64,000 bases of DNA from Berberis thunbergii (lineage: Eukaryota > Streptophyta > Magnoliopsida > Ranunculales > Berberidaceae). Positions 1 to 9,078 of the stretch are shown here, piece by piece (position 1 is the first letter of the stretch; each line of letters begins with the position of its first letter). The position numbers were made by a program, and so were the translations under genes. The DNA lies in contig QNQO01001152.1 in assembly GCA_003290165.1 (NCBI GenBank), forward strand, positions 278,021-342,020, given 5' to 3'. The notes beneath the pieces are model-generated. The model was not told the origin of the DNA and ran no database searches. It worked only from the letters and a program-made list of their open reading frames with translations.

Positions 1-335
1 AGCGTCATCTCTTTCCAAATTGGGTTAAGCCTGCAGATTCAGAGCCCCCTTCGCTTCTAGTGTATAAGTGGTGTCAAGGTATCAATAACCTGCAAGGGAT
101 ATGGGACACAAGTGACGGACAGTGTGTTGTCATGTTGCAGACCAAGTTCGAAAAGTTTTTTGAAAAAATAGGTCTGACAATGTTGAACAGGCTTTTGCGT
201 CTGGTTCTTGACCACAATATAGCCGATTATGTCACTGCCAAAAACAATGTGGTGTTATCTTACAAGGACACGAGTCATACAAATTCCTATGGTCTTATTC
301 GTGGTCTGCAGTTTGCTTCATTTGTTGTTCAGTAC
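1..335 (+). pseudogene. PRP8: PRP8 splicing factor pseudogene, left part
   Basis: Frame 3 is open from base 3 and reads [16 protein letters not shown]... [17 protein letters not shown] ... [14 protein letters not shown], which I recognise as the highly conserved core of PRP8, the largest U5 snRNP protein at the heart of the spliceosome. No intron interrupts it. It is cut at Tyr codons 333-335 by the MITE at 336, whose first bases create a TAG stop, and it resumes at 898. The left end runs off the window. Identity is secure because PRP8 is one of the most conserved eukaryotic proteins. It is clearly not a functional gene here, given the insertion, a downstream stop and a large internal deletion. 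Confidence 0.93.
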
Positions 336-897
336 TAGGGGTGGGCAAAAACCGATTTAAATTCGGTTAACCGACCGAACCGATTTTCAAATTCGGTTCG
401 GTAACCGAACCGAAATATGAGTAGAAAGAAAATAATTTAAATCGAACCGAACCGATTATAAACGGTTCGAAATCGGTTTACGGCTTTGAACTGACCGATT
501 TATAACCGAACCGACCGATTAATTAGATATATATAAATAACTAAATAACAGGTAGGTGTCAATACCTGATTAGTGCAACAAATGCACTGCAGTACACCCT
601 GTTGCACTGAATCGCCCCCCTTCTCTCAAAGTTTTCAATTTTAGGCTAAAAATTAGGTCTGAAAAATAATTGAGCTTGTAAAAAAATTGGCCATATTTTA
701 ATGAAATTCTTTCAAGTGCTTGAGCCCGAAATTTCGGCCCAACCGAACCGAACCGATCCGAAATTCGGTTCAACCGAATTCATCGATTTACAAATACAAA
801 ATTCAAATTCGGTTTGGGTTTTGGGCAAACCGAATGAAATCGGTTCGAAATCGGTTTGGAGCTCAAAACCGAACCGAACCGACATTGCCCACCCCTA
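336..897. mobile_element. hAT-type MITE made of CCGAAC/TCGGTT repeats
   Basis: The terminal inverted repeats are TAGGGGTGGGCA at the left (336-347) and its exact reverse complement at 886-897. The flanking 8-bp target duplication is TTCAGTAC (328-335 and 898-905), and removing the element rejoins the PRP8 reading frame exactly (Val-Gln-Tyr-Tyr). An 8-bp duplication with a TAGGG end fits the hAT superfamily. The 562-bp interior has no coding capacity. It is largely degenerate direct and inverted copies of CCGAACCGA / TCGGTTCGG on both sides, with an AT-rich middle, so the single strand could fold extensively. Confidence 0.92.
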
Positions 898-1377
898 TTC
901 AGTACTATGGGCTGGTGCTAGATTTGTTGTTACTAGGTTTGACCAAAGCAAGTGAAATCGTTGGTCCACCTTAGGTGCCCAACAAGTTCATCACCTATTG
1001 GGATACGAAAGTTGAAACACAGCATCCAATTAGGTTGTACTCTAGGTATATAGATAGGGTACACATATTGTTTCGGTTTACACATGAAGAAGTACGAGAT
1101 CTTATTCAGCAGTATCTTACTGAACGTCCTGATCCCAACAATGAAAATATGGTGCGATACAACAATAAGAAGTGTTGGCCTCGAGATGAGAGGATGAGAC
1201 TCATGAAACATGATGTTAACCTTGGAAGTGATCTTAGATACATCCAACACATAGATGTTGGAGTTGCTCACTTCAGGAATGGTATGAGCCATGAAGAGGA
1301 CCAGCTTATTCCAAATCTCTATCACTACATACAACCATGGGAAAGTGAATTTGTAGATTCTCAGCATGGGTGGGCCG
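898..1377 (+). pseudogene. PRP8: PRP8 splicing factor pseudogene, right part
   Basis: Continues the PRP8 reading after the [27 protein letters not shown], then an in-frame TAG at 972-974, then [20 protein letters not shown] ... CRYIDR-like ... [22 protein letters not shown]. Immediately after VNLG (about 1230) the sequence jumps to [30 protein letters not shown], so roughly 140 residues of normal PRP8 are missing. Homology ends at DSQHGWAE near 1377. An intronless copy with a stop and an internal deletion is a dead retrocopy or captured fragment. Confidence 0.92.
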
Positions 1378-2040
1378 AATTAGGACGAGGAAGAGCCGCC
1401 ACCACCCTATTTTCGTATCTCTCGCCGACGTCCAGCATCCATACCACCGAGCAACAGAGACGGTCACCGCCACCTCCTCCTTCATGTTTCCCTCTCTCTG
1501 CCACCGCCCCTGTTCCATCTTGCGACAGAGCCGCCACCGCCCTGTTCCATCTCGCAACAGAGCTCCACCGCCCATGTTCCACTCTCTGCCACCTCGTTTT
1601 CTTTCTTGTTTCCCTCTTTCTCAACCACCGTCCCACCGGCCAAACACGCAGCTCGCACAACTGGAGTAGATAGGAACAACAAGCACCGATCCTGTTTTTC
1701 TCCCTCTTTCAGTTCTCCATATCGTTTTTCTCTCTATCTCATTGTCTCCCTCTCACTTGCATGTTCACCGGAGTCGGTCGGTGGAAGAAGACACTCGCGA
1801 GGAGCGAAAAACCAAGAAAAGGAAGCTCGCGGGGACAAAGACGCAAGGACGACGCGCAATTTTTCTGGCAAGAGAAAACGGTTTTTCAAATCGATTTGGC
1901 TATTCGCACCCTAGTCCATTACTCTGAGCCACCACAGTCCACCAGCAGTCTTTTCTCGGGATTCGTGTCTGTGTAGAGATGAATTATGCCTACACCAATA
2001 TTGTGACGTCATCCACCCGGATTTTCTAGCCCCTGCAAAC
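1378..2040. other. C/T-rich non-coding stretch, origin unknown
   Basis: Pyrimidine-rich sequence with repeated CCACCGCC and TTTCCCTCTCTC-type motifs, so it is open in several frames on both strands. None of those translations resembles a protein I know; they are serine/proline/arginine-rich low-complexity readings. It resembles untranslated leader DNA and lies between the PRP8 fragment and the tail of a Ty3 element, so it may belong to that element or to the mobile unit that carried PRP8. I cannot decide which. Confidence 0.4.
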
Positions 2041-2734
2041 GTGAATTCAGATTTACCAGCAGAGGTACAGCAGCTAGCAGAGTTTTATGTCCTGATACCA
2101 GAGGATTTTCTTCCTGGACTGTCGCCAGAGGATTCCGATGACACTGTTGTGAACTCGAGGACGAGTTCTTTCCAACCCGGGGTGACTGATGCAGGAGGGT
2201 TTCTAGAGTTCCTAATTTGGGTTCCTAGAGTTCCTAATTTGCTCTCAAAGTTATTTACTAAATAACTTTGAGAGATCTTTCAATTTAATTAGGAGTATTT
2301 TTAGTTTCCTTTTAGGATTAGGCATTATTTTTTTAGTAATAGACTGTTATTTTAGTATTTTATTTTATTTTTTCTTTTAGAAATAGGCAGTTTCTTTTTA
2401 GGATTTACTATTTTCTTTTAGGTAATATTTCTTTTATCGTTTAGGAAGAGATTATGAACCCAATTTGGGCCATATTTTTATCAAATTACTTATTTTATTA
2501 CATATTTTGTTTTAGTATGATTATTGAAAATTTCTATTTTTTGGTAAAATTCTAATAATGATTTTTAGCTATAAAGGCGGCTTGTGGGCTAATTTAGAGA
2601 CATTTTTTTATTTACATAATTTTGAATTGACATTAGAGATATTTCTCTGTGTTTTGGGATATTATTTTGTATTCTTCCTTGTGAATTATTTGTTAGAACT
2701 AGCCCGCAGGATCGCTATTCTGCCCGGCGTCACA
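2041..2734 (+). mobile_element. Ty3/gypsy 3' end: pol tail plus LTR remnant
   Basis: 2041-2187 encodes DLPAEVQQLAEFYV ... and the DNA motif CTCGAGGACGAGTTCTTTC, which I recognise as typical of the extreme 3' end of plant Ty3/gypsy pol just before the 3' LTR. A purine-rich CCCGGGGTGAC stretch follows, then TGATGCAGGAGGG at 2188, the likely LTR start. The AT-rich body carries a TATAAAGGCGGC promoter-like motif (2569-2580) and ends near GGCGTCACA (2728-2736). This implies plus-strand orientation. The rest of the element is missing on the left. Confidence 0.6.
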
Positions 2735-3365
2735 ATGTATCCAACAATTCAAGCAAAAATTACAAAACCTTAAATCCTGAACAGGACGAAGCACAATAGA
2801 AGGAGAAGCACAAGATGAAGAAAAAGTCCTCAAAATCACAAGATGAAGCACAATCATTCAAACCCAACCAACCCTAATACCCCTTTCATTGCTTTTTTTT
2901 AATCAGACTCGAGCAAGTCGACCCAAGCTAAAATCGAAGGAGAAGATGAAAGACTTGATTTTTAACACCAAATCGAACAGAGAATATGAAAAACAATGGT
3001 TTTGTGATGAAATTAACGGTGGTTTAGCCACAGATATCAGCAAAAGAGAGAGAAAAAAACATAATGAACCAACCTTGTTAAAAAAATAGGGGAAAATGAA
3101 GGATCTTGTTAGGGTTTTCTCATATTTGGATAAGTGATACAATCAATTGTGTATCAACCCAAGCTTGCTTGCTTTGAAGAAGGAACGGAAAGAAGATCCT
3201 ATGGGGAAGTATTGATGACCCTAACAAACGAAACAGAAAGAATCTCCTTTGTTGCTTGTTTTTCCTCGTTTCGAAGGGGTATGAGATAGCCGTTTGGGAG
3301 AGAAGGGGGTTCCTCATTTCGATGAAGAGTTTGAAGAAGTTGAGATTGAGCTTGAGAGAGAATGG
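2735..3365. other. No recognisable gene
   Basis: A-rich, UTR-like sequence with short open frames on both strands (for example 2889-3089 plus, 2903-3142 minus). None has a recognisable motif or splice context. It ends at the 8-bp target duplication of the next MITE. Confidence 0.4.
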
Positions 3366-3774
3366 TAGGGTTGAACAAAAAACCGATCAAACCGATTAAA
3401 CCGATCGAACCGATCTTAACCGAATCAATTGGTTCGGTTTAAATTCGGTTTGGATCGGTTTCGGTTTTAAAAAATTCAAAACCGAAGTGGTCGGTTCGGT
3501 TTTCGGCTTCTATGTGATTTTAACCGACCAAACCGAACCGACCGAATATATATAATAAATAATATATATTTTATATATAAATAATACAATATGTTTAAAA
3601 TAGTCAGTCGGTTCGATTTTATTTCGGTTTTGGTTCGATTTTAGTCGGTTCGGTTACGATTTTCATAAATTAGAATCGATTCGATTTCGGATCGGTTTTG
3701 TTAATGGTCGGTTCGATTTCGGTTTGAAAATTTTAAAACCGACCTAAGTCGGTTCGGTTCGGTTTTCAGCCCTA
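3366..3774. mobile_element. Second hAT-type MITE of the CCGAAC-rich kind
   Basis: Starts TAGGGTTGAAC and ends TTTTCAGCCCTA, giving imperfect inverted ends TAGGGYTGAA. The 8-bp target duplication is GAGAATGG (3358-3365 and 3775-3782). The 409-bp interior is again dominated by CCGAAC/TCGGTT words, here mostly TCGGTTCGGTTT on the right and ACCGATC on the left, with a short AT-rich centre (3545-3600). End sequence, target duplication length and composition match the element at 336-897, but the interiors do not align base for base. Confidence 0.88.
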
Positions 3775-3936
3775 GAGAATGGGGCTTGGGAGAGAGAGGT
3801 CTTCGTGCGATTTTGGGAGAAAAGAAACCCTTCACAAAAATAATAAAAAAATGAAGCTCTAGAATTGATCAGCATTATAGATCATGCACCTCGTGAAGAA
3901 GAATATAGTCTCCTTGTAGACATTAAGTAATGGGGA

Positions 3937-4385
3937 AGTCTTGTCTGTGTGATTTGATTTGCTTTGCCACAAATAAGCTTGAAAGTAACGACTTGAACAG
4001 TAAACCAAGTGACAATGCTTACCAATGCACTCATCTTCGATTCTTGAATGTTGCGGAGTAGAATTCAGGGTGTTGCAAGATTGAGTTTGAACGAAGAGTG
4101 TGCTTGGTTCAGAATTTGAGATCGAGGATAGAAGTGGTGAGAGACGAAGAGTTTGAATGAAGTCTTGTCTGTGTGATTTGATTTGCGTTGCCACAAATAA
4201 GTTCGAAAGTAACGACTTGAACAGTAAACCAAGTGACCAATACTTACCAATGCATTCACCTTCGATTCTTGAATGTTGCGGAGTAGATTTCAGGGTGTTG
4301 CAAGATTGAGTTTGAATGAAGAGCGTGCTTGGTTCAGAATTTGAGATCGAGGACAGAAGTGGTGAGAGACGAAGATTTTGAATGG
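3937..4385. repeat. Tandem duplication, 2 x ~224 bp
   Basis: 3937-4160 and 4161-4385 are nearly identical direct copies, both beginning AGTCTTGTCTGTGTGATTTG. The minus strand is open across both and gives a duplicated serine-rich peptide (LRLSPLLSSISNSEPSTLF repeated). I recognise no domain in it, so I treat the open frame as incidental. Confidence 0.9.
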
Positions 4386-5004
4386 AGATTGAAGAGAAAT
4401 TGAAGGAGTATGAGAGAGGAACTTGAAGCTCTTGGTCGGGCTTGCGAACGAGTTCAAGATCTTCGAGTGGATTGGATCTTTGGAGTGGCTTTTGACTTTG
4501 CAAATGCGTAAGACCACAAATAAGAGGCGATGATTGAGGTGATTGGAAGTGGAGCAAACAGAGGAATAAGAGGAAACCTTCTTCTTCATGGATTGCATCA
4601 AAGGAGAATCGATGGAGACCAAATCATTGACATCTGTCGCTCGAACAGATAAACTTCTTTTGCTCTGATTGACAATGGTGAAAGCATTCCAAATCGGCAA
4701 ATCGAGTTCTCACTGTTGTGTTAATGGCGACATTATTAGGGTTTCAGATAGTTTTCTAAGAAGATTTGAAGAAGAAATAGATAGGAGAGTACGTTCGGGT
4801 TTTGGTTCACTAAGCGATTTTGGTGGAGAGAGTGTTTCACTCGATCTATTTGAGTTCTTTCTTATTTATCACGAGATAAATCTAACGTTATAGGCATATA
4901 CAAACAGTAACTATTATAATAAACTAATACAAGTGTTGCTACAGGTAAAAAATGATATAATTTAATTTTTTATTGTGTTGCAAAATTGAAATTTTGGCGT
5001 AGTG
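4386..5004. other. Unassigned; possible CACTA-type end at 4992-5004
   Basis: No gene recognised. The stretch ends in TTTTGGCGTAGTG (4992-5004), which resembles the right-hand end of the CACTA-type MITE at 11529-11837 (TTTGGTGTAGTG). The sequence right after it is the edge of a duplicated block, as expected for an element boundary. I could not find the matching left end. Confidence 0.35.
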
Positions 5005-5139
5005 ATATATGTCCATAATCCAAGTCTAAGGAGATTAAAGAAGGATAGATCTAGCCGTACCGTGCCTAAGAAATGGTTTAGCTGCGCTGAAATAGCATTC
5101 CAAAGCAAACTTGCCTCTTCACATCGAGCTTCTTGATAC
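5005..5139. repeat. Duplicated block, copy A (with 25517-25662)
   Basis: From TATGTCCATAATCCAA through GCATTCCAAAGCAAACTTGC to CTTCTTGATAC this matches 25517-25662 with scattered substitutions. It is the left-most piece of a partial duplicate of the CLASP 3' region. Copy A is interrupted here by the FBPase pseudogene and resumes near 12994. Confidence 0.85.
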
Positions 5140-5412
5140 AAAGAAGAAGAGCAAGAGAAAGGGAGAAAGAAGTGAATAAGAAGGAGTTGGAAAGCATTAT
5201 CTCGTTCATCGAAGCTAAAACAAAACTGCCTTGCGTTGAGGGAGAAGAGAATACAAGGAGGACCGCTGACATTAGATAACCTTATCTTTTCATTCATTCG
5301 TTGTTTTTCCTTTGATTCCTATAATATAAACCCCATCTGCCCTTCTTCAAAAACTTTCACTTTCATTCATTCATTTGGTTTAAAGAGATAGAGAAAAGAT
5401 ATTTGGATCATC

Positions 5413-5517
5413 ATGGATCATGCAGCAGATGCTTACATAACAGATTTGATGACCATAACTCGACACGTTCTTAATGAGCAAACAAAGTATCCAGAGTCTC
5501 ACAGGGATTTCTCAATC
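5413..5517 (+). pseudogene. FBP: Cytosolic FBPase pseudogene, N-terminal part
   Basis: ATG at 5413 opens MDHAADAYITDLMTITRHVLN ending YPESHRDFSI at 5517. This is the canonical N-terminus of plant cytosolic fructose-1,6-bisphosphatase, the sucrose-pathway enzyme that hydrolyses fructose-1,6-bisphosphate. The coding frame continues after the LTR element at 11088 (LLSHIVLGCKFV). Upstream, 5320-5330 is TATAATATAAA and 5331-5412 looks like a leader, so some 5' flank came with the copy. The piece is intronless and interrupted three times downstream. Confidence 0.92.
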
Positions 5518-5850
5518 TGTCATGAACCAACCAATTCTTCCAAAAGCCCGAGCTATCTAGGAGGGGAAGATTCATGACTTGGATCATGACATTGCCCCGC
5601 GATTCTAAAGTCGACGTCCTCGTCGGCTTACTCTATCAACACTGGCCTGATGAGCTTCTCATCTACCAGTATTCAACAACTTAGCACTATGCCCATACAT
5701 AATGCTAAATTATTTTACTCCGGCCTATAGGTCGCCTCTGCCGGGAATCGAACCTTGGATGTGGGGTTTGGCTCTGATACCAATTGTCATGAACCAACCA
5801 ATTATCCAAAAACCCGAGTTGTCCAGGAGGGGAAGGTTCATGACTAGGAT
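5518..5850 (-). mobile_element. Tiny LTR-like structure (TRIM/SMART-like) at the element's left end
   Basis: Two ~70-bp direct repeats beginning TGTCATGAACCAACCAATT lie at 5518-5591 and 5785 to about 5850. The right copy is followed inward (minus-strand sense) by TGGTATCAGAGCCAAACC, a clear initiator-Met tRNA primer site (5767-5782). The 190 bp between has no coding capacity. This is the layout of a TRIM or SMART element on the minus strand. Alternatively it is the deleted remnant of a second, tandem copy of the host LTR. The right boundary blends into the host LTR, so its end is uncertain. Confidence 0.55.
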
Positions 5851-6192
5851 GATCTAACAAGCAATTGGAATATGGGAAGAAGAATTGAAGAACAATTTGT
5901 ATTGAATTCAAGAAATAAGAACAAACTTCTTTCAATCTCTCTGATTGGAGCCTATTTTACTCATAACATGCTTATCAGCTACAGAGGGTCTCTTCCCCTT
6001 TTAAACAGTAAAACCTAACAGAATGCATTGTCAAGATGCTAACACTTGCCCCCTAATAGTGATCCTAACTTACCTTTTACTTGATATTACAACTTTACCC
6101 CTTTATTTGAATTTTAAACTATTTTCAGTTCCCTCCAGTTTTGTAACAACTTTTCTCCTTGCGCGCCAATTTACTTGCTTAAGCTCGTGACA
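5848..6192 (-). repeat. Left (3') LTR of the Ty3 element
   Basis: Aligns along its length with 10743-11087: AACAAGCAATTGGAATA, TTGGAGCCTATTTTACTC and GCTTATCAGCTACAGAGGG recur in order, ending GTGACA. A purine-rich tract (GATGGGGAAGG on the minus strand, 6193-6206) borders it, as expected for the plus-strand primer of a minus-oriented element. Confidence 0.88.
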
Positions 6193-6204
6193 ATACCTTC
6201 CCCA

Positions 6205-7530
6205 TCACCACATCCTTGTCCTCCAAGGATGAAAAGAGGGAAATTTGGAGTGGATAACTGACCAATCCTCCCATGTGGCAACTTCAGCTGATGAAGTTGA
6301 CCATTGTATTAGGAGTTGCGTAACAGCTCTGTTATTGTGAGGGATTAAACGTCTCACTAGCACCTTTACTAGTTCAGCTACAAATTGACCCTGGTTGTCT
6401 ACCAGAGGAAGGGTGGGAGAATGAGAGGCCCCAAGTTTCTTTTTAAGTTGTGAAACATGGGATACAGGATGGATTTTTGAATGAACTGGTAAATCCAAAC
6501 GATAAGCAACTTTTCCAATGCGTTCCAAGACTTGGAAAGGACCGTAGAACCTAGAGGATAGCTTTAAATTCTTACGGACCTGAACAGTGTCGATACGGTT
6601 GTAGCTTTAGATATGCCTAGTCACCTGTGTCAAATAAGTGCTCCTTCCTGTGCTGATCAGCATACAATTTCATACGATCTTGTGCTTTGTGCAACATTTC
6701 TTTGAGAATGCTTAACATGACATCCCTTTTAGTGAGGTACTGTTGAACATCAGTAATGTTGGAGGTATTGGACGGTGGTAAAGCCAATAATGGTGGAGTA
6801 TAGTCGTACAAAGCTTGAAAGGGGGAGATCTTCAGACTAGAGTGATAATTGGTGTTGAACCAATGTTCTGCCAGGTATAACCAATGTGCCCATTTAGATG
6901 GAGTATTGCTAGTCATGAGTCGAAGGAAGGTTTCAAGGCATGCATTTTGTTCTTTTTGATTGACCATCAGACTGTGGATGGTAGGAGGTACTCATGTGAA
7001 GAGAGGTACCTAAAGCCTTGAACAATTGTTGCCAAAATAAGCTCAGAAAAACCCTATCCCTGTAAGATACAATGGAGCAAGGCATGCCATGAAGTTTATA
7101 GACAGTTTGCAAGAAATTTTCAACAACCTTCTGAGCTGTGAATGGGTGCGCCAGAGCCATAAAATGGCTATACTTTGTCAAACGGTCAACTACTACAAAA
7201 ATTATTGATTTTCCTTGGAAGATGGGTAAGCCCTCTATAAAGTCCATTGTAATATGTTCCCATGCTTGGCTTGGTACAGGGAGTGGTTGAAGCAATCCAC
7301 CATATTTGGACTGATTTGTCTTGTTTCTCTGACAGACATCACAAGAAGTGATGAAGGCTACCAACTGCTCCTTCATTCCTGGCCAAAAAAAGCCTACGCA
7401 TCCTCTTTAGGGTAGTTGTTATTCCTAAGTGTCCACCTACTGCAGAAGAGTGTAGGGACTCAATGAGTTGCTGTCTGAGAGATCTCGTGACACCAATAAA
7501 CAGTTTGGTCTTATATTTAAGTAGTCCATT
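6205..7530 (-). pseudogene. Ty3 integrase with chromodomain-like tail (broken)
   Basis: Reading leftward: zinc-binding H-H-C-C region (HSSAVGGHLGITTTLKRM ... CDVCQRNK), then the core from WEHITMDFIEGLP. The central motif reads VSYRDRVFLS where the family has the catalytic Asp of SDRD, and the last reads DGQSKR where the catalytic Glu of DGQTE is expected, so two of the three catalytic acids are replaced. Frameshifts occur near 7376 and 6967. The C-terminal piece 6528-6205 (KIHPVSHVSQLKKKLG ... ATWEDWSVIHSKFPSFHPW) is the chromodomain-type tail of plant chromoviruses. Confidence 0.9.
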
Positions 7531-9078
7531 CTGTAGTGAATAAGGTGGAGCAGCATTAGGAAAGATAAGTAGCTTAGCAAGCAGTGTCTGAGCCTGTGTG
7601 TCATGTTCATAAGTCAGAAGTACATCCTTGAGCCATTGTGGTGAAGCATGTGAGATAGCCATGTACTGATAGTTGTCATGAGGGACTTTTGAAAAGGCAT
7701 CTGCAGCCATATTCTCAGACCCTTTTTTATAGCAAATGATGTAGTCATACCCCAAAAGTTTGGTCAACCATTTTTGTTGGAGTGTAGTGGTGATCTTTTG
7801 ATCCAAAAAATGTTTTATACTCTGGTGGTCCGTGAGTATACAAAATTTAGAACCTAAGAGGTAAGGTCTCCACTTTTGGACAGCTAAGACAATAGCTAAT
7901 AGTTTGTTTTCATATGTAGATAGGCCAAGGCTCTTGGGACCTAATGCTTTACTAAAGTAAGCAATGGGGTGGTTGTTTTGAGAAAAGACATCTCCAATAC
8001 CTACAGAACATGCATCTGTCTCCACAGTGAAAGGCAATGTAAAATCAGGTAGTTGTAGGACTAGTGTAGTGGCCATAGCTTGTTGGAGAGCAGAGAAAGC
8101 AAACTGAGTATGTTCAGACCATAAGAATGCATATTTTTTTAGCAAATCAGTCAATGGTTTTGCAATCTGCCCATAATTCTTAACAAATCTTCTGTAGTAT
8201 CCAGTTAACCCTAGGAAGCCATGCAAAGTCTTTAAGTTGTGAGGAACAGGCCAATGAAGCATAGTTGATATTTTTTAAGAGTCTGCAACCACTCCATGAC
8301 AGGTAATAACATGACCTAAGTATTCAAGTCGAGTCTGTCCAAATGAGCACTTTCATAACTTTGCATATAGACAGTGTTTTCTTAAGGTGGACAGTGTAAT
8401 GGCAAGGTGTTGAAGATGTTCTTCCAATGAAGTGTTATACACAAGTATGTCATCAAAAAAAACAAGAATGAATTTTCTGAGATATGGTTGAAAGACATTG
8501 TTCATGAGGGCTTGAAAAGTGGCTGGGGCATTTGTTAGGCCAAAGGGCTTAACTCTAAACTTAAAATGGCCATGGTGTGTTTTGAAGGCAGTTTTATGAA
8601 TATCACTAGGGTGCACTAAAACTTGGTGATAACCTTACCTAAGGTCAATTTTGGAGAAGATTTGGGCACCATGGAGTTCATCAAGAAGCTCATCAATGAG
8701 GGGAATGGGAAACTTGTCTTTGATGGTTAGGGCATTTAGTTTCCTATAATCAACACAAAACCTCCATGAATTGTCCTTCTTTTTTACTAACAAGATGGGG
8801 GCTGCATAGGGACTGTGGGAATGCTGGATAAAGCATGTTTCTAACATCTCCTTTACTAATTGTTCCACAATGGTTTTATGCATATGTGGTATTCTATAAG
8901 GGGCTTGAGATGTGGGGTAAGTATTTGACTTAAGTGGAATTTTATGGTCAAGTAGTCTAGTGGGTGGCAAGGAAGATGGAGGTTGGAAGATTTTTTGAAA
9001 TGAATCCAGCAGTGAAGAAATAGGAGATGGAATGGTGTTATTGAGAGGGACAAGTGGCATGGCAAAGAAATGACCCAA
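7531..9078 (-). pseudogene. Ty3 reverse transcriptase and RNase H (broken)
   Basis: 9078-8635 holds the RT N-terminal half ([25 protein letters not shown]). An in-frame TAA at about 8638 replaces the residue between KIDLR and GYHQV. 8616-8353 continues with [14 protein letters not shown] and the active-site loop FFDDILVY. Further stops lie between 8352 and 8263. From 8262 the connection and RNase H follow: GFLGLTGYYRRFVKNYG, VETDACSVGIGDVF, YFSKALGPK, KLLAIVLAVQKWRPYLLG, ILTDHQSIKHFL. Confidence 0.93.

Noticed and set aside
1378..1980. Several overlapping open frames on both strands (Ser/Pro/Arg-rich)
   Set aside because: All derive from CCACC/TTTCCC low-complexity sequence. No frame has a recognisable motif or splice context.
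4669..4893. Plus-strand open frame MTMVKAFQIGKSSSHCC...
   Set aside because: 74 codons, no known motif, adjacent to a tandem repeat. Not supportable as a gene.
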